In this document: piece after piece, positions 33,697 through 42,591 of the stretch | Position numbering within the stretch: position 1 is the first letter of the stretch | Layout of the letters: every line of letters begins with the position of its first letter | Assembly: GCF_001463905.1 (NCBI RefSeq) | Contig: NZ_BBWR01000002.1 | Location: forward strand, 620,001-684,000 | Source of the DNA: Aureimonas frigidaquae | GTDB taxonomy: Bacteria; Pseudomonadota; Alphaproteobacteria; Rhizobiales; Rhizobiaceae | Length of the DNA: 64,000 nt | Reading direction: 5' to 3' | Position numbers and translations under genes: made by a program | The notes under the pieces: model-generated | The model's database searches: none | The model's input: the letters and a program-made list of their open reading frames with translations, nothing else | What the model was told of the DNA's origin: nothing

Positions 33697-34968
33697 ATGA
33701 AACGGAGAATTCTCACCTTCAGTGCCGGCCTCGCAGCCACCCTGTCCGCCACGACGGCCCTGGCGGACGGCGTCACGCTGCGCACCCTCATGGAAGACGT
33801 ACCGGAAACCCGGATCGTGGAATCCCTTCTGCCCGAATTCGAAGCCAATACGGGCATCAAGGTGGAGATCGAGAAGGTCGGCTACGGCGATATGCACGAC
33901 AAGCTCGTGGCCCAGCTCGTCGGCGGCCAGAGCAGCTACAACCTTCTGACGGTGGACTTTCTGTGGGCCGGCGAATTCCCGGCGGCAGGCTGGCTGCAGG
34001 AACTCGGCCCCTATGTCGACGAGAGCAAGTTCGACCTGTCGGCCTTCATCCCCTCGACACTCGACCTCCTGGGCCGCACCGACGACGCCCTGTACCTCAT
34101 CCCCATGTACAATTACTCGATGGGGTTGATCTACCGCAAAGACATGCTCGAGGACGCGGCCCTCAAGAGCGCCTATGAGGCGAAGTTCAACAAGCCGCTC
34201 GCCATGCCGCAGACCCTCGACGACTACGTGGCGCTCGCCAAGTTCATCAAGGCCGAGGGCAAGGTCAACGGCGCGGCCATGCAGGGCCAGCGCGGCGATC
34301 CGAACTCCATGGAGTTCTCCAACTACCTCTTTGCTTCCGGTGGCGAGTATCTGAACGCCGATGGCTCGGTGGCGCTGGATTCCGATGCCGGCCGCAAGGC
34401 GCTGGAACTCTACAAGGACGCGATCAACAACGCCGCGCAGACGGGCGCCCTGTCCGCCACGCTGGACGATACGCTGCGCCTGATGTGCGCGGGCGACAGC
34501 TTCTCCATGGTGACCTACTGGTGGATGCTGCCGCAGCTCGACGACGCGACGGCCTGCCCAGCCGTGGCCGGCAAGGTCGATATGGCGGTCATGCCCGGCG
34601 GCCACGGGGAAAGCGGCGGTTGGGGCTGGGGCATCCCGGCCAATGTCTCGGACGAGGAGAAGGAAGCCGCCTGGACCTTCATTACCTGGGTCCAGTCGCA
34701 CGACGTCGAGGTGCAGCGCGCGCTGCAGGGCCATGCGCCGGTCCGCGCCGATGTGTTCGACGACCCTGCCGTCCTGGCCAAGTACCCCTTCTATGCCCGG
34801 GCCAAGGACATCGTCGCATCGGGCAAGTCCTTCCCGGTCTTCACCTACTCGCCGCAATACGAGGATGTCCTCGGCACACAGCTGTCCCTTGCGGCATCGA
34901 ACGAGGTGGACGTGCCGACGGCCATCACCGCCGCCGCGACGGGCCTTCAAGAGCTCCTGGCCAAGTAA
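33697..34968 (+). CDS. CUT1 sugar-binding protein
   Basis: 423 aa from the ATG at 33697 with AGAGGA upstream. Sec signal MKRRILTFSAGLAATLSATTALA. The mature protein is a family 1 solute-binding protein: FEANTGIKVEIEKVGYGDMHDKL and the late GWGWGIPANVSDEEKEAAWTFITW motif are typical of polyol and sugar binders. Ligand unknown; the neighbouring SDR and FGGY kinase suggest a sugar alcohol or pentose. A strong hairpin follows its stop. Confidence 0.92.
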   Translation: MKRRILTFSAGLAATLSATTALADGVTLRTLMEDVPETRIVESLLPEFEANTGIKVEIEKVGYGDMHDKLVAQLVGGQSSYNLLTVDFLWAGEFPAAGWLQELGPYVDESKFDLSAFIPSTLDLLGRTDDALYLIPMYNYSMGLIYRKDMLEDAALKSAYEAKFNKPLAMPQTLDDYVALAKFIKAEGKVNGAAMQGQRGDPNSMEFSNYLFASGGEYLNADGSVALDSDAGRKALELYKDAINNAAQTGALSATLDDTLRLMCAGDSFSMVTYWWMLPQLDDATACPAVAGKVDMAVMPGGHGESGGWGWGIPANVSDEEKEAAWTFITWVQSHDVEVQRALQGHAPVRADVFDDPAVLAKYPFYARAKDIVASGKSFPVFTYSPQYEDVLGTQLSLAASNEVDVPTAITAAATGLQELLAK

Positions 34969-34974
34969 GCCCGT

Positions 34975-34999
34975 GCGCCCGGGCCTTCCGCCCGGGCGC
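34975..34999 (+). terminator. Intercistronic hairpin after binding-protein gene
   Basis: GCGCCCGGGC and GCCCGGGCGC pair perfectly (10 bp) around a 5-base loop CTTCC, beginning 6 bases after the binding-protein stop and before the MalF-type permease. No T-run, so it probably protects the upstream message or attenuates expression of the rest of the operon. Confidence 0.65.
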
Positions 35000-35021
35000 C
35001 ACCCCCTCCAGAGGATGCCCG

Positions 35022-35897
35022 ATGCGCGCCAGAGCCTACGATACCGCCCGCGCCGGCTGGGGTTTTGCAGCCCCCGGCCTGGTCACGCTCGCCATCGTCA
35101 TGGGCATTCCCCTTGTCTACGCGCTGGCGATCTCGCTCTCGTCCATGACGATGCTGCGGCCGCAGCTTCGCCTGGTGGGGCTGGACAGTTTTGCCGCCGT
35201 CATGTCCGAGCCGCTCTTCTGGCACTCCGTCCTCCTGACGCTGCGCTACAGCGCCATGACGGTGATCGGCGAATTCGCGATCGGCCTTGCGGTGGCGCTC
35301 ATGCTGCGACAGGTCGTGGCGATGCGCGGGGTCTACTTCGCGCTCCTGACCCTGCCCATGGCCATGTCACCGGTTGCCGTGGCGCTGATCTGGCGCATGC
35401 TGCTGCAGCCCAACCTCGGCATCGTCAACCAGGTGCTGACCGGCATCGGCCTGCCGGCGGTTGACTGGCTCGGCCGCTCGGACCTGGCGCTCACCACCGT
35501 GGCCTGGATCGACATCTGGCAGCAGACATCCTTCGTCGTGCTGCTCCTGTCCGCCGGGCTTGCGGCCCTGCCGAAGGAGCCCTACGAGGCGGCGGAGGTC
35601 GATGGCGCGGGCCCGTTCCAGCAATTCTGGTACATCACCCTGCCGCTCCTGCGCCCGGTCGCGACCATCGCCATCATCATCCAGCTCATCAACGAGTTCC
35701 GCACCTATGACCTCGTCTATGTGCTGACCAAGGGCGGGCCCGGCGTGTCGACAGAGCTCCTGTCCTACTTCGCCTATCGCCGCGCCTTCCAGGGCCTGGC
35801 CGTCAACGAAGGCAACGCCGCCGCCTTCATCCTCCTTCTCATCGTCCTGTCGATCACAGTCGTCTTCTTCTACCTGCTCGAACGACGCAGAGCCTGA
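35022..35897 (+). CDS. MalF-type sugar ABC transporter permease
   Basis: 291 aa; AGAGGA precedes the ATG at 35022. Six predicted helices and the EAA loop EAAEVDGAGPFQQFWYITLPLLRPVATIA. FRTYDLVYVLTKGGPG is the conserved stretch of CUT1 MalF/UgpA permeases. The operon order ATPase-MalG-binding protein-MalF is unusual compared with the common binding protein-MalF-MalG-MalK order. Confidence 0.92.
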   Translation: MRARAYDTARAGWGFAAPGLVTLAIVMGIPLVYALAISLSSMTMLRPQLRLVGLDSFAAVMSEPLFWHSVLLTLRYSAMTVIGEFAIGLAVALMLRQVVAMRGVYFALLTLPMAMSPVAVALIWRMLLQPNLGIVNQVLTGIGLPAVDWLGRSDLALTTVAWIDIWQQTSFVVLLLSAGLAALPKEPYEAAEVDGAGPFQQFWYITLPLLRPVATIAIIIQLINEFRTYDLVYVLTKGGPGVSTELLSYFAYRRAFQGLAVNEGNAAAFILLLIVLSITVVFFYLLERRRA

Positions 35898-35955
35898 CAC
35901 CCCGCTTGTCCCACCAAACCGCAAACGGGCGCCATCGCGCCCGCAGGAGACACTT

Positions 35956-36765
35956 ATGCAGAAGTTCCGCAAACTCTTCCCCGACGTAAAGCCCGTCATT
36001 GCGATGGTTCACCTGAACCCCCTGCCCGGCACGCCGCTCTACGACGCAGATGCCGGCATCGACGGCATCGTGGCCGGCGCCGCGCGGGATCTCGATGCCC
36101 TGCAGAAGGCCGGGGTCGACGCCGTCATGTTCGGCAACGAGAACGACCGCCCCTACGAGCTGGCGGTGGACGTCGCCTCCACCGCCGCCATGGCCTTCGT
36201 GATCGGCCGGCTGCGCGATCGGATCGAGCGCCCCTTCGGCGTGAACGTGTTGTGGGACCCCCGCTCCACCGTCGCCCTGGCGGCCGCGACCGGCGCGTCC
36301 TTCATCCGCGAAATCCTGACCGGCACCTACGCGTCGGACATGGGCCCCTGGACGCCCAATGCCGGCGAGGCCATGCGCTATGCGCGGCGCCTCGACCGGG
36401 GCGATATCGTCTTCCTCGACAATGTCTCGGCCGAATTCGCCCATTCCCTGGATGCGCGCCCGCTGGTCGACCGCGCCCGCTCGGCCGTCTTCTCCTCGAT
36501 CCCCGACGCGGTGCTCGTCTCCGGCGCGATTACGGGCGAAGCCGCGCAGATGGCGGATCTGGAAGCGGTCAAGGCCCGGCTGCCGGACGTGCCGGTGCTC
36601 GCCAATACCGGCGTGCGGCACGAAACCGTCGCCGATGTGTTGAAGATCGCCGATGGGTGCATCGTCGGCTCGTCCCTGAAGGTGGACGGCAACACCTGGA
36701 ACCCGGTCGATCCGCAGCGCGCCATGCGCTTCATGGACACGGTCCGCACCGCGCGCGGCGCCTGA
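35956..36765 (+). CDS. BtpA/SgcQ family protein
   Basis: 269 aa predicted TIM barrel. PVIAMVHLNPLPGTPLY at the N-terminus, GVNVLWDP, ASFIREILTGTYASDMG and the C-terminal DGCIVGSSLKVDGNTWNPVD define the BtpA/SgcQ family. BtpA was described as a photosystem I biogenesis factor in cyanobacteria, while SgcQ is encoded in an E. coli sugar PTS cluster; the enzymatic activity is not established. Here it closes a sugar ABC operon, as often in Rhizobiales, and is likely a sugar-metabolism enzyme. Confidence 0.88.
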   Translation: MQKFRKLFPDVKPVIAMVHLNPLPGTPLYDADAGIDGIVAGAARDLDALQKAGVDAVMFGNENDRPYELAVDVASTAAMAFVIGRLRDRIERPFGVNVLWDPRSTVALAAATGASFIREILTGTYASDMGPWTPNAGEAMRYARRLDRGDIVFLDNVSAEFAHSLDARPLVDRARSAVFSSIPDAVLVSGAITGEAAQMADLEAVKARLPDVPVLANTGVRHETVADVLKIADGCIVGSSLKVDGNTWNPVDPQRAMRFMDTVRTARGA

Positions 36766-36775
36766 GCCCCTTGCC

Positions 36776-37828
36776 TCAGCCCGCCGGACGGCGATCCGTC
36801 GTCCGGCGGGCGATCAGGCGCGCGGGCACCGTCACGCTCATGTCGTGCGGATCCGGCGGCATGTTGGTGGCGGCGTGCAGGATGGAAATGGACGTGTCCA
36901 CCATCCGCTCGCCGTCATGAACCAGGGTGGTCAACTCGTAGGCCCCCCAGGACGCGGCGGGAATGTCGTCGAAGCCCGCCACCATCACATCCTGCGGTAC
37001 GCTGCGGCCGTGGGCGCGCAGCGCATCGAGAGCGCCGAGCGCCAGAAGATCATTGGCGCAGAAGAGCGCGTCGAAGTCTGCCCCTTCGGAAAGCAGGCGC
37101 TCCGTTGCCGCACGGCCGGACTCGTAGCGAAAATCGCCTTCCGCCACCACGGGCATGGGCAGGCCGAGCGCCCGCAGCCCGGCCTCGAAGCCCTGCCGGC
37201 GGTCGATGTTGGCGGGGCTGTTCACCGGGCCCGACACATAGGCGAAGCGCCGCGCACCGCGCTCGTGCATATGGCGCGCCATGAGCTCTGCGGCGCCGAA
37301 ATTGTCGCAGCTGACCGATGATATCCAGGCGTTGCGGACCGGCGTATTGAAGGAGATGACGGGGATCCGCAGGCTTTCCAAAAGCGCCACCGCCTCTGCC
37401 GACAGAAGCGCGAGCGCGCTGACGATGGCGTCCACCCGGTAGCTGGACAGCTTGGGCACCACATCGTCGAAGCTGTGGCCGCTATCCACATGGACGAGCA
37501 GCACCTGCCACCCCTCCTCCTGCAGCCGCGCCGTGAAGAGTTCGAGGACGCTCGAATAGAACGGATTGTAGAGGCCACCGAAGACGATCGCCACGAGATG
37601 CGAGCGCTGCGTCAGCATGATGCGCGGGATGAGGCTCGGCGTGTAGCCGAGCTCGGCCGCGGCGGCCAGGACCTTGCGCCGTGTCTCGGCCGACACGGAC
37701 GCGCCCGGCCGGAAGGTTCTGGACACGGCCGATTGCGATACGCCGGCCAGCCGCGCGACATCCGTGGAGGACGCGTATTTCTTGTCCGGTTTCATGCGGT
37801 CCGGTTCGATCTCAAGCTTCTGCCCCAT
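36776..37828 (-). CDS. LacI-family transcriptional regulator
   Basis: 350 aa from the ATG at 37828 (GGGGGA upstream); codons further upstream are weakly supported. The LacI helix-turn-helix is at about 17-65 (SSTDVARLAGVSQSAVSRTFRPGASVSAETRRKVLAAAAELGY), followed by a periplasmic-binding-protein-like sensor domain (VAIVFGGLYNPFYSSVLELF..., VMVAGFDDIPAA). It diverges from the Rbs-type transporter at 37970, with an 18-bp palindrome between, so it most likely represses that operon until its sugar ligand binds. Confidence 0.92.
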   Translation of the reverse strand: MGQKLEIEPDRMKPDKKYASSTDVARLAGVSQSAVSRTFRPGASVSAETRRKVLAAAAELGYTPSLIPRIMLTQRSHLVAIVFGGLYNPFYSSVLELFTARLQEEGWQVLLVHVDSGHSFDDVVPKLSSYRVDAIVSALALLSAEAVALLESLRIPVISFNTPVRNAWISSVSCDNFGAAELMARHMHERGARRFAYVSGPVNSPANIDRRQGFEAGLRALGLPMPVVAEGDFRYESGRAATERLLSEGADFDALFCANDLLALGALDALRAHGRSVPQDVMVAGFDDIPAASWGAYELTTLVHDGERMVDTSISILHAATNMPPDPHDMSVTVPARLIARRTTDRRPAG

Positions 37829-37913
37829 GGTCCCCCGCCGCGCCGCAGGCGCGGCGATGCAACATCTTCCTAGCCGCAGAAAAAGGGATTGACGATAAAA
37901 ACTCGCCCGTGCA

Positions 37914-37946
37914 TAGCTAGTCACAAGAATTGACTAGCTAGTCAAT
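37914..37946. promoter_or_regulatory. Predicted LacI-family operator, palindrome plus phased half-site
   Basis: ATTGACTAGCTAGTCAAT (37929-37946) is an 18-bp perfect palindrome just upstream of the transporter ribosome-binding site. TAGCTAGTCA occurs in it at 37935-37944 and again at 37914-37923, exactly 21 bp (two helical turns) away. The position between divergent regulator and transporter genes and the symmetry fit a LacI operator with cooperative binding. Confidence 0.75.
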
Positions 37947-37969
37947 CACATATCGTACTGGGAGGGACG

Positions 37970-39067
37970 ATGATGATGATCCGACATATGCAGACTCAAA
38001 TTTCGACGACCCGGCGTTCGGTCCTGAAGGGCGGCGTCGGCCTGGTCGGCCTCGGCGCCTTTGCGGGCCTTGCCGGCGGACGCGCCTTCGCGCAGGACAA
38101 GCCGACGCTCGTCAACTCGATCCGGTCCTTGTCCAACCCCTACCACGCTTCCTGGAACCAGGGCGGCGAGGCTTTCGCCAAGAGCGTCGGCTGCGAGTAT
38201 GTCACGCTCGTCACCGAGGGAGACAGCGAGAAGGGCATTTCCGATATCCGCGCCGTCCTGGCGCGCACCGGCGGCAATGCCGTCGTCAACGTCGATCCCA
38301 ACGATGCGGCCGATGCGCGCCCCATCGTGGAAGCCTGCATCAATGCCGGCGCCCATGTGCTGACGCAGTGGAACAAGCCGGCCGACCTGCACCCCTGGGA
38401 TCACGACCCCTATTACGTCGCCCATGTCAGCTTCGACGGCCAGCGCTATGGCGAGGAGATCGCCAAGATCCTGTTCCAGACGATCGGCGGCAGCGGCGGC
38501 ATCCTGGCCCTTGGCGGGACCCTGTCCAACACGGTGGCCATCGAGCGCAAGTCCGGGCTCGATGCCGCGCTGGCCGCGAGCCCGGACGTGGAGCTCCTGG
38601 ATTTCCAGGTTGCCGACTGGCAGTCGGCCAAGGCCTTCGACGTGGTGAGCGCCTGGCTGACGCGCTTCGGCCCGGACATCAAGGGCATCTGGTGCGCCAA
38701 TGACGATATGGGCGTCGGCGCTTTGGAGGCGCTCCGCGCCGAAGGGCTGGACGGGCAGGTTCCGATTGTCGGCATCGATGGCATCAAGACCGCCGTGGAA
38801 GCGGTCCGGTCGGGCGAATTCGCCGCCACCGTCTCGTCCGATCCGTTCTGGCAAGGGGCGATGGGCCTGTCCATTCCCTACCATGCCCGGATCGGCACCT
38901 TCGACGTTGCCAAGGAACCGCGTGATCACCGGGAGTTCTACGGCACCGCGACCGTCGTGACCAAGGACAGTGCGGAGGAGTTCTACCGCACCAATATCGA
39001 GGCGACGCCCGAGCTCGACTTCAACGACCTGTGGGGACGCGCCAGCGGCCAGATCCGCGAGGGTTGA
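37970..39067 (+). CDS. Rbs-type sugar-binding protein, Tat-exported
   Basis: 365 aa. GGAGGG precedes a run of ATG codons (37970, 37973, 37976). A twin-arginine signal (TTRRSVLKGG, arginines 15-16) with cleavage near 41 (AFA/QD). The mature part is a CUT2 periplasmic binding protein (RbsB/Peripla_BP_4: NPYHASWNQGGEAFAK, IKGIWCANDDMGVGALEAL, VPIVGIDGIKTAVEAV). Ligand unknown. A weak 5-bp hairpin (ACGGG/CCCGT, 39071-39088) follows the stop. Confidence 0.9.
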   Translation: MMMIRHMQTQISTTRRSVLKGGVGLVGLGAFAGLAGGRAFAQDKPTLVNSIRSLSNPYHASWNQGGEAFAKSVGCEYVTLVTEGDSEKGISDIRAVLARTGGNAVVNVDPNDAADARPIVEACINAGAHVLTQWNKPADLHPWDHDPYYVAHVSFDGQRYGEEIAKILFQTIGGSGGILALGGTLSNTVAIERKSGLDAALAASPDVELLDFQVADWQSAKAFDVVSAWLTRFGPDIKGIWCANDDMGVGALEALRAEGLDGQVPIVGIDGIKTAVEAVRSGEFAATVSSDPFWQGAMGLSIPYHARIGTFDVAKEPRDHREFYGTATVVTKDSAEEFYRTNIEATPELDFNDLWGRASGQIREG

Positions 39068-39113
39068 ACCCACGGGGCGCTGAACCCGTACGTCGCAAAG
39101 GGAGTTTGACGCC

Positions 39114-40100
39114 ATGGCATCGACCCATGCCGGTGCGGGTGCCATGGCGCACCCGTTCCTGCCGCTCATCCGCAAGGTGGCGCCGCTGGCGGTGCTGGTG
39201 CTCCTGTGCATCGGCTTCGGCCTGGCGTCGGAAAACTTCCTGTCGCTCGGCAACCTGACGCGCATCCTGTCCTCGGCGGCCATCCCGGCAGTCCTGGCCA
39301 TCGGCGTCAGCTTCGTGATCCTGACGGGCGGGATCGACCTGTCCGTGGAAGGCGTGATCGCGGTTGCCGCCGTGCTTCTGGCCAGCGTGATCGGGGACCA
39401 GGCCGGCATCGGCGCCAGCCTGGCGGGTGCCGCCGCGGCGATCCTGGCCGGCGCGGCCGTCGGCCTGTTCAGCGGCACGGTCCATGTTGCGCTGAAAATC
39501 CCGTCCTTCATGGTCACGCTCGGTGCCTGGTTCATCGGCATCGGCGCGGCGACGCTCATCAGCGGCGGCGGAACCCTCGCCATCCGGGCGTCTTCCCTGC
39601 GCTCGCTGGCGCTGACGCGCCTGGCCGGCCTTCCCTTGAGCGTCTGGATCGCCGTTCTGGCGGTGCTCCTGGCGGTCATCATCCAGCGCCGGACGCGCCT
39701 TGGCCGCCGGATCTACGCCATCGGCGGCGGCGAGGATCTCGCCGCCCTGTCCGGCATTCCCGTCCGGCGCACCAAGATCATGGTCTTCATGCTGGCCGGC
39801 GCCTTCTACGGGCTCGGCGCCGTCCTGGCGGCGGCGCAGCTCGGCCAGGGCAATGCCGATCTTGGCCAGGGGCGCCTGTTCATGACGATCACCGCCGTCG
39901 TGGTGGGCGGCACCTCGCTGCTCGGCGGCCATGGCAACGTGCTGAACGTCATGATCGGCGTTCTGGTCGTCGCCGTTCTGGCCAACGGCATGATCCTTCT
40001 GGGCATTCCGCCCTACCTGCAACAGGGCGTGCAGGGTGTCCTGATTATCGCGGCAGTGGCGCTCTCGCTGGACCGCGCCGGCCTGCGGGTGGTCAAATAG
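39114..40100 (+). CDS. Rbs-type ABC transporter permease (first of two)
   Basis: 328 aa, GGGAG upstream. About ten hydrophobic segments as in RbsC/AraH; conserved ITGGIDLSV-like motif (LTGGIDLSVEGVIAVAAV), HVALKIPSFMVTLG and the LLGGHGNVLNVMIG region near the C-terminus. It would pair with the permease at 41602 to form a heterodimeric channel. Three bases separate it from the ATPase gene. Confidence 0.92.
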   Translation: MASTHAGAGAMAHPFLPLIRKVAPLAVLVLLCIGFGLASENFLSLGNLTRILSSAAIPAVLAIGVSFVILTGGIDLSVEGVIAVAAVLLASVIGDQAGIGASLAGAAAAILAGAAVGLFSGTVHVALKIPSFMVTLGAWFIGIGAATLISGGGTLAIRASSLRSLALTRLAGLPLSVWIAVLAVLLAVIIQRRTRLGRRIYAIGGGEDLAALSGIPVRRTKIMVFMLAGAFYGLGAVLAAAQLGQGNADLGQGRLFMTITAVVVGGTSLLGGHGNVLNVMIGVLVVAVLANGMILLGIPPYLQQGVQGVLIIAAVALSLDRAGLRVVK

Positions 40101-40102
40101 CC

Positions 40103-41605
40103 ATGCTGACCGCACAGTCCCTCACCAAATCCTTCGGGCCGGTCCATGCCCTGAAGGGCGTGGACATCGAGATCCGACGCAACGAAGTGGTCGGCCTGGT
40201 CGGAGAAAACGGAGCCGGCAAGTCGACCCTGATGCGCATTCTGTGCGGCACGCAGAAGCCCACATCGGGAACGCTGACGCGCTCTGGCAAAGCCATCGCG
40301 CTGAGCGGCCCGGCACATGCCAATGCACAAGGCATCGCCATGGTGTTCCAGGAGCAATCGCTGATCCTGAACCTCTCGGTTGCCGAAAACATCTTCCTCG
40401 GCCAGGACGACGCCTTCCTGCGCTTCGGACTGATCGACTGGGCCGCCATGAACGCGGCGGCGCGGCGGCAGCTCGACAAGGTCGGCCTGTCGGTCGATCC
40501 CGCCATCACCGCATCCAAGCTCAGCTTCGCCCAGCGCCAGATGGTGGAACTCGCCAAGGCCCTGGCGCTGGAAGACCGCGTGGAGGGCGATCTGGTGATC
40601 CTCCTCGACGAGCCGACATCGGTCCTCGAACAGGCAGAGATCGACATTCTCTTCGAGCGCATGCGCGCACTCAAAAGCCGCGCCAGCTTCGTCTTCGTTT
40701 CGCACCGGCTGGACGAGGTGCTGGCGATCAGCGACCGCATCTATGTAATGAAGGATGGCGGCGTGGTCGCGCATATGCCGGCGGCTGAGGCAAGCCCCGC
40801 AGAGCTGCACCGCATCATGGTGGGCCGCGCCGTCGAAGGCGAATACTATCTGGAATCGGCGCAAGGCACTCCAGGCGAGCGCGTCCTTCTGGAAACCCGC
40901 AAGCTCGGTGTGGCCGGGGCCTTCCAGGGCGTCGACCTTGCCCTGCACGAAGGCGAGGTTCTGGGCATTGCCGGCGTGATCGGCTCTGGCCGCGAGGAAC
41001 TCATCCGCGCCTGTTTCGGCTTCGAGACCATCGCCGCCGGCACCCTGCTGGTGGACGATACGCCCGTTTCCCTGGACGGGCCGGACAAGGCCGTGGCGCT
41101 CGGCATCGGTTTCATCCCGAGCGAGCGTCGGCTCGAAGGCCTTGTCATGATGCTGCCCATCGCCGCCAACATCACGCTGGCGCGACTCGACAGCGCCGAG
41201 GGCCCGTTTGGGATCGACAGGGGCAAGGAGCGCAGCCTGGCGCGCCGCTGGATCGACCGGCTGGCCATCCGGGCGCCCGGCCCTGCCACGCTGTGCGAAT
41301 CCCTGTCGGGCGGCAACCAGCAGAAGGTGGTCCTCGCCAAATGGCTGACGGCCAAATCCCGTATCCTCATCCTCGATCATCCGACGCGCGGCATCGATGT
41401 CGGCGCCAAGCAGGAAGTGTTCCGGCTAATCCGCGAGCTGACCGCGAGCGGCGCGGCGATCCTCCTGATCGCCGATACGCTGGAGGAGACGATCGGCCTG
41501 TCGCACAACATCCTCGTCATGAAGGACGGGGCCATCACCGCGCGCATACCGGCCCCGGCCGGCGGCAAGCCTTCGCAGGTCGAACTGATCGAGCATATGG
41601 TATGA
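40103..41605 (+). CDS. Rbs-type ABC transporter ATPase (two NBDs)
   Basis: 500 aa; the ATG at 40103 follows the permease stop directly. NBD1 has Walker A GENGAGKST, Q-loop VFQEQSLILNLSV and Walker B LLDEPTSVLE. Its signature is LSFAQRQMVELAKAL. NBD2 has the SGGNQQKVVLAKWL signature, but its Walker B reads LILDHPTRGID where the family normally has DEP: the catalytic Glu is His. NBD2 also lacks a canonical Walker A (GVIGSGREEL), which is normal for the family. The substitution suggests that hydrolysis relies on the NBD1 site. Confidence 0.9.
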   Translation: MLTAQSLTKSFGPVHALKGVDIEIRRNEVVGLVGENGAGKSTLMRILCGTQKPTSGTLTRSGKAIALSGPAHANAQGIAMVFQEQSLILNLSVAENIFLGQDDAFLRFGLIDWAAMNAAARRQLDKVGLSVDPAITASKLSFAQRQMVELAKALALEDRVEGDLVILLDEPTSVLEQAEIDILFERMRALKSRASFVFVSHRLDEVLAISDRIYVMKDGGVVAHMPAAEASPAELHRIMVGRAVEGEYYLESAQGTPGERVLLETRKLGVAGAFQGVDLALHEGEVLGIAGVIGSGREELIRACFGFETIAAGTLLVDDTPVSLDGPDKAVALGIGFIPSERRLEGLVMMLPIAANITLARLDSAEGPFGIDRGKERSLARRWIDRLAIRAPGPATLCESLSGGNQQKVVLAKWLTAKSRILILDHPTRGIDVGAKQEVFRLIRELTASGAAILLIADTLEETIGLSHNILVMKDGAITARIPAPAGGKPSQVELIEHMV

Positions 41606-42561
41606 GTGGCCTCCCCTCTCCCGTCGCCGTGGCGCGCCTGAAGCTTCTGGCGCCCCTGTTCTTCCTGATCTTCGCGGCCGTCGTCGTCGCGGTCCTCGCG
41701 CCCGGCTTTGCCAGCGCCTCGACGCTTCTGATCGTCCTGGCGGATACGTCGACGCTCTTCGTCCTGGCGGCCGGCCTGTCCTTCGTGATCATGCTCGGCA
41801 GCATCGATCTGAGCGTGCCGGCCGTCGCCTCGCTCGCCAGCGTGTTGACGGCGCTGCTCCTGCCGCAGATCGGCTGGCTGGCCTTCCCGGCGGCCTTGGG
41901 CGCCGGGCTTGCCGTGGGCCTGTGCAGCGGGATCGTCCATGTGGCCTTGCGCATCCCGTCCTTCATCGCCACGCTCGCCACTGGCGGCGTCGTGTCGGGC
42001 ATCGCGCTCTACGTGTCGGACGCCCGTGCCATCGGCATCGGCCAGGCGGAGCGGCAATTGCTCGGCTGGATCTCCGGCGTCAGCTTCGGCCTGCCCAACA
42101 TCGTCCTCGTGGCGGCGGTCGCGCTGTCGATCGGCGTCTATATCCAGCGCTACACGCGCTTCGGCCGCTACTCCACCGCCATCGGCGCCGGGGAGCCAGC
42201 CGCCCGTGCCTCGGGCATCCGGGTCAGCCGGCAGAAGGTCCTGGCCTTCGGCCTGTCCGGCCTCTTCGCCAGCCTGGCCGGCATCATGCTCGCGGCCCGG
42301 CTGACCAGCGGCTCGCCCACCGGGGCAAGCCAGCTTCTCCTGCCGGCCATCGCCGCCGTCATCGTGGGCGGAACCGCCATCACCGGCGGGGTCGGCGGCG
42401 TCGCGCAGACGCTTGTCGGCGCGCTGATCGTCTCCGTCGTGCGCATCGGCATGACCTTCCTGGGCGTGGATATCTTCGCCCAGCAGATCGTGTTCGGTCT
42501 GGTGCTCATCTTCGCCGTCGCGGTGACGATGGACCGCGCCAACATCCTCATTGCCAAATAA
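41602..42561 (+). CDS. Rbs-type ABC transporter permease (second)
   Basis: 319 aa, start overlapping the ATPase stop by 4 bases. CUT2 permease with LGSIDLSVPAVASLASV, HVALRIPSFIATLATGGVVSG and GGTAITGGVGGVAQTLVGALIV. The usual GGIDLS is here GSIDLS. Together with the permease at 39114 it would make the membrane dimer. The SDR gene follows 30 bases later. Confidence 0.92.
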   Translation: MSGLPSPVAVARLKLLAPLFFLIFAAVVVAVLAPGFASASTLLIVLADTSTLFVLAAGLSFVIMLGSIDLSVPAVASLASVLTALLLPQIGWLAFPAALGAGLAVGLCSGIVHVALRIPSFIATLATGGVVSGIALYVSDARAIGIGQAERQLLGWISGVSFGLPNIVLVAAVALSIGVYIQRYTRFGRYSTAIGAGEPAARASGIRVSRQKVLAFGLSGLFASLAGIMLAARLTSGSPTGASQLLLPAIAAVIVGGTAITGGVGGVAQTLVGALIVSVVRIGMTFLGVDIFAQQIVFGLVLIFAVAVTMDRANILIAK

Positions 42562-42591
42562 TACAACGCGAAAAAACAGGAAGGATCACCC

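Noticed and set aside
37946-39682. 578-codon minus-strand frame opposite the Rbs-type binding protein and permease
   Set aside because: Antisense shadow; no motif, no ribosome-binding site, overlaps a strongly supported operon.
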